Shown: one piece after another, positions 1 through 5,084 of the stretch | Layout of the letters: each line of letters begins with the position of its first letter | How positions within the stretch are numbered: position 1 is the stretch's first letter | Source: JALYZC01 sp035997675 | GTDB taxonomy: Bacteria > Actinomycetota > Thermoleophilia > Solirubrobacterales > Solirubrobacteraceae | Assembly: GCA_035997675.1 (NCBI GenBank) | Contig: DASYIJ010000116.1 | Location: 1 to 12,661, forward strand | Reading direction: 5' to 3' | DNA: 12,661 nucleotides | Translations under genes and position numbers: made by a program | Notes under the pieces: model-generated | The model's input: the letters and a program-made list of their open reading frames with translations, nothing else | The model's database searches: none | What the model was told of the DNA's origin: nothing

Positions 1-381
1 ATCGTGCGCGAACGCCTCGACGTCGAAGTTCTCGGCGACGCCGTTGAGCGTGTACGTGGTGCCGGTCGCCGCCTCGTGCCCGCTGGGGTCGAGCAGACGC
101 AGCTCCCACCCGTTGCTGTCGTCGGGGGTGTTGATGGCGACACGCAGCACCTTCGCCTTGGCGGACGCGACCCGAAGGGCATAGTCGAAGCACGGCCCCT
201 GGATGCCACAGAAGCGAGGGTCGCTCACGCGCGCGTTGGCCACGAAGGCACCGGACCAGAAGGCCGACTGCCCTTCGTTCAACGACGCCACCATCGAGCT
301 GGCCGACGCCGTCGGGACGGCGACCGCCCACAGCAGCGCCGTCGCCGCCACGATGCCCCCCGCCCGCCGAAGGTCCCGCAT
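1..381 (-). CDS. Exported protein of unknown function (N-terminal part, cut by the window edge)
   Basis: An open frame begins with ATG at 381 and runs off the left edge, showing the first 127 residues. Residues 1-27 form a clear Sec signal peptide: an arginine-rich start (MRDLRRAGG), a hydrophobic core (residues 10-22) and a PTASA-SS cleavage site near residue 27. The mature part has two cysteines (C58, C64) that could form a disulfide, then a stretch resembling a beta-sandwich: FDYALRVA, LRVAINTPDD, GWELRLLDPSG. That pattern is reminiscent of bacterial pre-peptidase C-terminal (PPC)-like domains, but the match is by eye and weak. Codon use is strongly G/C-ending, as in the neighbours. There is no Shine-Dalgarno sequence before the ATG, and a possible -10 ends 8 nt upstream, so the transcript may be leaderless. 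The 104-bp gap to the YceI gene suggests its own promoter. Enzymatic function cannot be judged without the missing C-terminus. Confidence 0.8.
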   Translation of the reverse strand, partial: MRDLRRAGGIVAATALLWAVAVPTASASSMVASLNEGQSAFWSGAFVANARVSDPRFCGIQGPCFDYALRVASAKAKVLRVAINTPDDSNGWELRLLDPSGHEAATGTTYTLNGVAENFDVEAFAHD

Positions 382-389
382 GCGCCGGA

Positions 390-418
390 AAGCTAGGCGG
401 CGGGGCCCAGCGCGTCAT
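390..418 (-). promoter_or_regulatory. Possible sigma70-type promoter of the left-edge exported protein
   Basis: On the minus strand, ATGACG (418-413, four of six matches to TTGACA) is followed by a 17-nt spacer and TAGCTT (395-390, three of six matches to TATAAT). The -10 ends 8 nt before the ATG at 381, which would give a leaderless or nearly leaderless mRNA. This fits the absence of a ribosome binding site. Both hexamers are weak, so this is a tentative call. Confidence 0.3.
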
Positions 419-485
419 TGGACCGCCGGTATGACGTCCGCGCAGCCGTACTCGACCGGGCGGCGAACGGCAGGTACCGGAGTCC

Positions 486-1058
486 CTACTCCGCCTCGCG
501 GACCGCGGACACGTCGATGACGAGCTTGACCTCCTCGCCCACGAGGACCCCGCCGGCCGCCAGCCGCTGCTGCCAGCGCAGGCCGAAGTCGTTGCGGTTG
601 ATGACGCCGGTCGCGCTTACGCCGACCCGGTGGTTGCCCCACGGATCCTCGCCGGCACCCTCCACGGTGGCGTCGAGCGTGACCTCGCGGGTCTCGCCCC
701 GGATCGTCAGGTCGCCGGTGATGCGGTAGACGGGCCCGTCGACGTTCTCGATGTCGGTCGACTCGAAGGTGATGTCCGGGTATTGCTCCGCGTCGAAGAA
801 GTCCGGAGAGCGCAGATGCGCGTCGCGGTCCGGATCGCCCGTGTCGATGCTCGCGACCTTGACGGTCCCGTAGCAGCGCGAATCAGCCAGGTCCTCCGCG
901 GCCTCCAGCGCGCCCTCGAACTCGCGAAAGCGGCCGCGGACGGTCGCGATCATCATGTGCTTGACCTCGAACCCGACGCTGGAGTGGCTCGGATCGACTC
1001 GCCAGGTCCCCGCGGGGACGCGGACGACCCCCAGCTCGGTTTGCAGGACAGTGGTCAC
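486..1058 (-). CDS. YceI-family lipid-binding protein (cytoplasmic form)
   Basis: The 190-residue length and sequence fit the YceI family, a lipocalin-like beta-barrel that binds polyisoprenoid or other amphiphilic ligands. Family landmarks are all present: the opening GTWRVDPSHSSVGFEVKH (residues 17-34), the IDTGDPDRDAHLRSPDFFD block (71-89), YPDITFEST (93-101), the LTIRGETREVTL strand pair (117-128) and GVINRNDFGL (151-160). No signal peptide precedes the barrel, so unlike E. coli YceI this copy is predicted to stay in the cytoplasm, as many actinobacterial members do. The start is GTG at 1058, supported by GGAGG four bases upstream. It lies 69 bp downstream of the PAP2 gene on the same strand and may be co-transcribed with it. 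The family assignment is solid, but the ligand and physiological role are unknown. Confidence 0.93.
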   Translation of the reverse strand: MTTVLQTELGVVRVPAGTWRVDPSHSSVGFEVKHMMIATVRGRFREFEGALEAAEDLADSRCYGTVKVASIDTGDPDRDAHLRSPDFFDAEQYPDITFESTDIENVDGPVYRITGDLTIRGETREVTLDATVEGAGEDPWGNHRVGVSATGVINRNDFGLRWQQRLAAGGVLVGEEVKLVIDVSAVREAE

Positions 1059-1077
1059 GAGACCTCCCTACGGGTGG

Positions 1078-1131
1078 TTGACGAGTGTGGCCGGCCCTCC
1101 GGGCAGGTAGGACGCCGGGTGGCCTCGTCAA
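1078..1131. repeat. Inverted repeat between the PAP2 and YceI genes
   Basis: TTGACGAG (1078-1085) and CTCGTCAA (1124-1131) are perfect 8-bp inverted copies separated by 38 bases. The stem can be extended by GCC (1090-1092) with GGC (1121-1123) across a 4-nt bulge, and a small GCCC/GGGC hairpin (1094-1104) sits inside. The right arm overlaps the PAP2 stop codon. No T-run follows on either strand, so it is not a standard terminator. An RNA structure or a two-site operator are possible readings. Confidence 0.4.
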
Positions 1132-1925
1132 GCGGGGCAGACGCGCTCGGTCGCGCCGCGGGCGCGCCGCCGAGCCCACAGGCGGTCGGCGGCAAGCACG
1201 GCCAGTGCGGTGATCAGGGCGCCGATCACACCGTCGGCGAGGTAGTGGTTGCCCGTGGCCATCACCGCGAACGTCGTCACGAGCGGGTAGGCGATCGCCA
1301 GGCCGCGCAGCCACACGCGCGGCGAGAGTCGCCAGACCGCAACCGCCGCCCAGACGGCCCAGGCGAGGTGCAGCGAGGGCATCGCCGAGAGCTGGTTGGC
1401 GTCGAGCGCGGTGGCGCCGGCCTGCCACACCGGCACGTGGTTGACCGCGGCGACGAGGTCGACGTAACCGTCGGAGATGAGCATCCGGGGCGGCGCCACC
1501 GGCAGGCTCCAGAAGATCACGAGGCCCACTGCGGTGATGAACACGAGGGCGGTGCGCAGCGGCGGCAGCAGGTCGGGCCGGCGCCACCACAACCAGCCGA
1601 AGACCGCGAACGTCACGGCGCCGTGCACGTTGACGTACCAGAAGACGACGATCTGGCTGAGCACGTGGTGCGCGGCCAGCCAGGTGTTCAGCGCGAGCTC
1701 GGGAGCCGCGTGCAGCGAACGTTCGACGTCGAGGACCCCGGCGCCGTCGTGCTCGGCGAGGCGCTGGCGGACGGGCCCGAGGTTGTTGACGACGTCGAAG
1801 ATCCACGCCATCCAGACCACGAGCACGACGTCCCACCAGCGACGCGCGCCGCGCGCCGCCGGGCTCATCCCGAGCCGCCGGGCCACCGGTCCCAGCGTCG
1901 TGCGGGCTGCTGCGATCGCTGCCAT
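1128..1925 (-). CDS. PAP2-superfamily (Aur1/Ipt1-like) integral membrane phosphatase/transferase
   Basis: This is a 265-residue multi-pass membrane protein with hydrophobic segments near residues 34-50, 88-113, 124-142, 184-197, 207-222 and 233-247. It carries the PAP2 active-site signatures in the form used by the inositolphosphotransferase-like branch: PSLH (183-186), giving a catalytic histidine at 186, and TGNHYLADG (224-232), giving the nucleophilic histidine at 227 and aspartate at 231. The basic C1 motif of classic PAP2 enzymes is not obvious, as is common in this branch. Substrates are probably phospholipid head groups or polyprenyl phosphates at the extracytoplasmic face; the exact one cannot be told. 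The ATG at 1925 has no ribosome binding site, and GTTAAT (1940-1935) 9 nt upstream could be a -10 of a leaderless promoter. It is divergent from the tRNA-Gly and followed by the YceI gene. Confidence 0.88.
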   Translation of the reverse strand: MAAIAAARTTLGPVARRLGMSPAARGARRWWDVVLVVWMAWIFDVVNNLGPVRQRLAEHDGAGVLDVERSLHAAPELALNTWLAAHHVLSQIVVFWYVNVHGAVTFAVFGWLWWRRPDLLPPLRTALVFITAVGLVIFWSLPVAPPRMLISDGYVDLVAAVNHVPVWQAGATALDANQLSAMPSLHLAWAVWAAVAVWRLSPRVWLRGLAIAYPLVTTFAVMATGNHYLADGVIGALITALAVLAADRLWARRRARGATERVCPA

Positions 1926-1967
1926 GCAGAGGGCATTAACGCACGACGACCCGCGCTGCGCCGGGGC

Positions 1968-1973
1968 TATACT
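1968..1973 (+). promoter_or_regulatory. -10 element of the tRNA-Gly promoter
   Basis: TATACT matches the -10 consensus at five of six positions and ends 11 nt before the first tRNA base, as expected for a short 5' leader. No convincing -35 hexamer is visible 16-18 nt upstream. Confidence 0.6.
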
Positions 1974-1984
1974 CGGCGCCCGCT

Positions 1985-2058
1985 GCGGATGTAGCTCAGT
2001 TGGCTAGAGCGTCTGCTTGCCATGCAGAAGGTCGTGGGTTCGAGTCCCATCATCCGCT
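1985..2058 (+). tRNA. tRNA-Gly (anticodon GCC)
   Basis: A complete cloverleaf can be folded by hand. The acceptor stem GCGGATG/CATCCGC is perfect. The D arm is GCTC/GAGC, the anticodon stem TCTGC/GCAGA and the loop TTGCCAT with anticodon GCC. The variable loop is AGGTC, and the T arm is GTGGG/CCCAT around TTCGAGT. The discriminator base at 2058 is T, as is usual for bacterial glycine tRNAs. The CCA end is not encoded and must be added by CCA-adding enzyme. An intrinsic terminator follows 11 nt downstream. It is the only plus-strand gene in the window, and no duplicated 3' end or integrase suggests use as an attachment site. Confidence 0.96.
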
Positions 2059-2068
2059 TCCGCGAGAG

Positions 2069-2089
2069 CCCCGCCACGGCGGGGTTTTT
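2069..2089 (+). terminator. Intrinsic terminator of tRNA-Gly
   Basis: The stem CCCCGC (2069-2074) and GCGGGG (2079-2084) closes a CACG loop and is followed directly by TTTTT (2085-2089). It is placed correctly to end the tRNA transcript. Read on the minus strand the hairpin is not followed by a T-run, so it is not bidirectional. Confidence 0.9.
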
Positions 2090-2105
2090 CGTTTGGTGCG
2101 ACCTG

Positions 2106-2264
2106 TCAGCCGAGCGCCCAGGCGACGAGCGCCGTCCAGATCACGACACCCGTGGCGCCGAGACCCGCCAGCAGCCAGGCCGCGATGCGGTCGCCATCGA
2201 GCGCCGGACGCCGCTCGCGCACTCGCCCGCGCCTGGCAGACCCAGAACGAAACGGTCCGATCAT
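2106..2264 (-). CDS. Small single-pass membrane protein (hypothetical, 52 residues)
   Basis: The frame from ATG 2264 to TGA 2106 encodes an arginine-rich N-terminal part (residues 11-27) followed by one strongly hydrophobic helix (about 28-51: AAWLLAGLGATGVVIW then TALVAWALG). The positive-inside rule predicts a cytoplasmic N-terminus. Codons from about residue 10 onward are strongly G/C-ending, as in real genes nearby, but the first eight codons are not. Translation may therefore begin later, for example at GTG codon 15 (2222), giving 38 residues. A GGAG lies 12 nt before the ATG, which is rather far. The gene lies 89 bp after the exported 222-residue protein and on the same strand. I recognise no family. 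A chance open frame cannot be excluded. Confidence 0.4.
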   Translation of the reverse strand: MIGPFRSGSARRGRVRERRPALDGDRIAAWLLAGLGATGVVIWTALVAWALG

Positions 2265-2290
2265 TCGTGACCGAGTCTCCACATCCGAAA

Positions 2291-2306
2291 TGAAACCACG
2301 GTGAAA
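2291..2306 (-). repeat. TGAAA direct repeat with 11-bp period upstream of the small membrane protein
   Basis: TGAAA occurs at 2291-2295 and again at 2302-2306, exactly 11 bp apart, in the relatively A/T-rich gap between two minus-strand genes. It shares the TGAA core and helical spacing of the two CCTGAA-type boxes elsewhere in the window, but the flanking bases differ. It may be a diverged regulator site or coincidence. Confidence 0.2.
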
Positions 2307-2353
2307 ATCGGTGTTTCCGAGCTGCGGCGACGGGTGAGCCGAAGATCCCGCCG

Positions 2354-3022
2354 TCAGCGCCGCGTGAACGTCCACTGGAACAGCAGTTCGAGGCCCGGCA
2401 TCGTGTAGGCCTCGACCCGCGGGTCGCCCACCTTGGTCAGCGGATACCAGAAGCTCGTGATGGGCTGACCGACGAGGAACTGGCCCGCGCCGCCGGTGGC
2501 CCGCAGCGGCAGGCTTCCCGCCCCCACGGCGCTGATAGCCACCACGTCGGTGCTGACCAGGCCGCTGTGCGTGTCGACGATGTTGTGGACTCGCATGTTC
2601 ACGTTGAAGCGCGTGACCGCGTTCGCCTTCGGACGCATGATCGGCCCGAGCTTCAGCGCCGTGCAGCAACTGCCGAGCTGGCCTCCGCCGCCGGACGACT
2701 CCAGGATCGTGAGGCGCAGCGGAGCGGGCCTGCGACCGGAGCGCACCGCGACGCGGGTGATCCGGCCGTTCGACGGCACGAGCGACCCGATTCCGACCCG
2801 ACCCAGCACGCCGAGGCTGCGGTACGTGCACGTGCGCTGCCCGCTCGGCGCGATGGTCGGCGCGCCCGTGAGGACGTCGCGAACGAGCGCCGACTCGCAG
2901 CCGAACGAGAGGTTGGGCGCGCGGCGGAGGTTGCTTCCGTAGGTCGCGGCCTCCGCCGTGGCGGCGCCGGCGGCGGTCGCCACGGCGAGCACGGCGAACG
3001 CCGCTGGCAAGCGCCCGAGCAT
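2354..3022 (-). CDS. Exported beta-rich protein of unknown function
   Basis: The chosen ATG at 3022 is preceded by GAGG with an 8-nt gap and gives a 222-residue protein starting directly with a signal peptide (residues 1-25, cleavage at TAEA-ATYGS). Earlier in-frame starts exist at 3040, 3049 and TTG 3058 but have poorer ribosome binding sites. The mature protein has four cysteines (42, 65, 119, 120) and alternating hydrophobic strands, including RITRVAVRSG, APLRLTILES and VVAISAVGAG, typical of a beta-sandwich. The motif ATYGSNLRRAPN after the signal peptide, a later Cys-Thr-Tyr, and a strand that modulates a PLRL segment resemble exported proteins I associate with Solirubrobacterales-type genomes; this is recognition of style, not a database match. 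The start lies 46 bp after the glycosyltransferase stop, so both may share a transcript. No enzymatic motif is visible. Confidence 0.82.
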   Translation of the reverse strand: MLGRLPAAFAVLAVATAAGAATAEAATYGSNLRRAPNLSFGCESALVRDVLTGAPTIAPSGQRTCTYRSLGVLGRVGIGSLVPSNGRITRVAVRSGRRPAPLRLTILESSGGGGQLGSCCTALKLGPIMRPKANAVTRFNVNMRVHNIVDTHSGLVSTDVVAISAVGAGSLPLRATGGAGQFLVGQPITSFWYPLTKVGDPRVEAYTMPGLELLFQWTFTRR

Positions 3023-3068
3023 GGCGCGATCCTCGCGCATCCGTGCCATCGCGGTCAACCTTCGGGCT

Positions 3069-4976
3069 CTAACCGGTCGTACTCGCCCGCGCCGCCGCCG
3101 GAGTCACCTCGTACAGGCTTCCGCGGTAGAGGCCCGCCTGGGCGCTGACGTCGCGTCCGTGGCGCTTGGTCCAGCCGCTCCCGGCGTCGCAGAAGGTGGC
3201 CACGTGGCCCTTGGGGCAGCCCCCGACGAAGACGAACCGGACCTGCCCCGCCCGGACGAGGCCGACGAATCGCGCCTCCGAGATGAGCGCCTGGCGGCCG
3301 AGGTTGGAGAGGAACAGCACGGGCCGGCCGTCGTGCACGATCAACGCCGAGACCGAACCGACCGCATGGGTGGCGACCTCATAACGGGCACCGGCCTGGT
3401 GACTGCGCAGGAAGGCGCTCAGCCGCGCCGTCTGCTGGGGCGGCCGCCGGCCGGGGGTGCCGGAGTCCTGCCACCCCGCGAGCGAGATGCCGCGGGACGC
3501 CTGATAGGACGGCAGCAGCACCGCGACCGCCACCATGGCCGCGGCCAGCGGGACGAGCGCGGCGGCCACCCGCGGCCGTCGGCGAAACGCGACGGAGAGG
3601 ACGGCGACGACGGCCAGGGCGCCCAGCGCGATCGCGATCCATCGCTGCGTGGCCGCATCCGGCACGAACGCCCCCGGGTGGTGATTGAGCACGAGGTAGT
3701 CCAGGGCCACGATGCCGACGGCGGCCAGCGCGACGATCGCCCCCACGACGCGACGCAACGACAACGCCAGCGCGACGATCGCGATGCCCAACGTGGCCGC
3801 CACCGCCGGCGTGAACGTCTCGAGGTAGCGCGGGAGCATCACGGCGAGGGCACTGGAGACCACCGCACCGCCGATGAGCCAGACGCCGATGGCCGCCCCG
3901 CCGGCGCGCCGCAGGCGCTCGAGGCCGTCGCGCGGCCGGCGCACGACGGCGCGCCAGTTGGCGGCGATCGCCAGCGCACCGAGGGCGAGCGCCGCGATCA
4001 GCTCGTAGCCGACGAACATCCGGTAATCCGTGGGCCGCTCGGAGAACAGGCGCTGGGGCCCCCGGTCACCCTGGTGGATGTTCTTCGGCGCCACGCCGAG
4101 CCCGTAGACGCCCGGGGCACGGCTGAGCCGGCCGACTCCGTTGAACACGAAGATCGCGTTCCAGACGGTTCCGTCGGTCGAGCCCAGGGCATAGGGCTGG
4201 TCCTTCCCGGGCGTGAGCGATATCGCGATTGGCCACGCCAGACTCACCACCAGGAACACCAGGGTCCCGACGGCGAGGTTCCGCAGCCGTCGGCGGCGCG
4301 TCGACTCGCTGCCCAGGTAGTAGAGGAGCACGAGTGCCGGCACCACGGTGAGCGCCTCGAACAGCTTGACCTCGAACGCGAGCCCGAGGGCGACGCCGGC
4401 GAGACTCAGCCAGATCAGCTCGCGGCGCCGGGACTGCACGCCGCGGACCACGCACCAGGCGGCCAGCACCATCAGCGCCATCATCAGGGAGTCCATCGTG
4501 TCCGAGCGCCCCGTCAGGACGGCGACCGGCATCACGGCCAGCGCGAGCGCGGCGACCAGGCCCGCGGTCGATCCGAACAGCCGGCGGACGAGGTCGTAGA
4601 GCAACGGGATCGCCGCCGTGGCCCCCAGCGCCTCGGGCAGTCGCAGCGCCGTCGAGCTGAACCCGAACAGCTTCACGGACGCGACCTGCAGCCAGAGGTC
4701 GAAGGGAATCTTGTCCACCGAGACGCCGGCCGCGGGCTCGGCGGCGCCGACGAAGAAGTTGTGCCAGCTCTGGGCCATGCTGCGCACGGCCGCGTCGTAA
4801 TAGGGGTTCGGGTGGACCTCGCCGAAGGCGTTCAAGCGCAGGTACGCTCCGAGGGCGGTGATCGCCACGAGCGCGAAGGCGGCGGTTGATCTCGTCAGCC
4901 ACCGGGGTTCGCGGTCGGCGACCGCGTCCGGGGGCGGCGGGGGTGCCGGAGTTGGGCGGGCGAGGGTCGTGGCCAC
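3069..4976 (-). CDS. YkcB-like GT-C family glycosyltransferase (GT39/ArnT-like), polyprenyl-phosphate-sugar dependent
   Basis: This 635-residue membrane enzyme has a proline-rich cytoplasmic N-terminus (about 1-28), about ten to twelve hydrophobic segments from residue 31 to 489, and an extracytoplasmic C-terminal globular domain (about 495-625). Family landmarks are NPYYDAAVRSM (57-67), with the candidate catalytic aspartate D61 in the first outer loop, DKIPFDLWLQ (88-97), matching the conserved loop of ArnT/PMT-like enzymes, and RYLETFTPAVAA (383-394). Such enzymes move a sugar from a lipid-phosphate donor to an envelope acceptor. In Bacillus, YkcB-type proteins are thought to work with a GT2 that makes the lipid-linked sugar; no such partner lies in this window. 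The start is GTG 4976; the upstream frame reaches a stop with no other standard start, and no Shine-Dalgarno is seen. It lies 108 bp behind the histidine kinase, preceded by a putative response-regulator box. Acceptor and sugar are unknown. Confidence 0.9.
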   Translation of the reverse strand: MATTLARPTPAPPPPPDAVADREPRWLTRSTAAFALVAITALGAYLRLNAFGEVHPNPYYDAAVRSMAQSWHNFFVGAAEPAAGVSVDKIPFDLWLQVASVKLFGFSSTALRLPEALGATAAIPLLYDLVRRLFGSTAGLVAALALAVMPVAVLTGRSDTMDSLMMALMVLAAWCVVRGVQSRRRELIWLSLAGVALGLAFEVKLFEALTVVPALVLLYYLGSESTRRRRLRNLAVGTLVFLVVSLAWPIAISLTPGKDQPYALGSTDGTVWNAIFVFNGVGRLSRAPGVYGLGVAPKNIHQGDRGPQRLFSERPTDYRMFVGYELIAALALGALAIAANWRAVVRRPRDGLERLRRAGGAAIGVWLIGGAVVSSALAVMLPRYLETFTPAVAATLGIAIVALALSLRRVVGAIVALAAVGIVALDYLVLNHHPGAFVPDAATQRWIAIALGALAVVAVLSVAFRRRPRVAAALVPLAAAMVAVAVLLPSYQASRGISLAGWQDSGTPGRRPPQQTARLSAFLRSHQAGARYEVATHAVGSVSALIVHDGRPVLFLSNLGRQALISEARFVGLVRAGQVRFVFVGGCPKGHVATFCDAGSGWTKRHGRDVSAQAGLYRGSLYEVTPAAARASTTG

Positions 4977-5001
4977 AATCGGGGTTGGGGGACGGCTGAT
5001 C

Positions 5002-5019
5002 GCGCGCAGCCCAGCGCGC
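5002..5019 (-). other. GC-only hairpin in the predicted 5' leader of the glycosyltransferase gene
   Basis: Two GCGCGC arms (5002-5007 and 5014-5019) enclose a 6-nt loop (AGCCCA on the plus strand). It lies between the predicted transcription start near 5023 and the GTG at 4976. No T-run follows, so it is not a standard terminator. It might damp read-through from the kinase gene or affect translation, but in such GC-rich DNA a 6-bp stem could also be chance. Confidence 0.25.
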
Positions 5020-5029
5020 CTCGGTCGCG

Positions 5030-5062
5030 ATCATCGCGGCCGAGACATGAAGGAATCCTGAA
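5030..5062 (-). promoter_or_regulatory. Putative response-regulator box and promoter of the glycosyltransferase gene
   Basis: Read on the minus strand, TTCAGG (5062-5057) and TTCATG (5051-5046) form a direct repeat with an 11-bp period. Ten bases separate the second half-site from GATGAT (5035-5030), which matches the -10 consensus at four of six positions. No -35 is needed in PhoB/OmpR-class activated promoters, where the repeat replaces it. The same arrangement with identical spacings precedes the lipoprotein gene. It starts 23 bp after the histidine kinase stop. The regulator encoded just upstream is the natural candidate to bind here. Confidence 0.5.
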
Positions 5063-5084
5063 TTCGCCGTTGGGGCCGCGTTGG

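Noticed and set aside
630..1994. Plus-strand open frame of 454 codons opposite YceI and PAP2
   Set aside because: Antisense to two well-recognised families and runs into the tRNA; no domain signature.
1985..2058. tRNA-Gly as an integration site of a mobile element
   Set aside because: No integrase, no duplicated tRNA 3' end and no change in composition or codon use on either side within the window.
2000..2304. Overlapping plus-strand frames beginning inside the tRNA
   Set aside because: They start within tRNA-Gly and pass through its terminator; no ribosome binding site or domain.
2958..4889. Plus-strand open frame of 643 codons opposite the glycosyltransferase
   Set aside because: Product is a compositionally biased shadow (runs of Arg, Asp, Gln, His, Gly) antisense to a clear GT-C enzyme.
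5031..5048. Mini-frame MSRPR-stop behind an AGGA, with an ATGA overlap to a further frame, as a leader peptide of the glycosyltransferase
   Set aside because: Its ATG lies inside the second half-site of the putative regulator box and upstream of the inferred transcription start, so it would be absent from that transcript. No attenuator follows.
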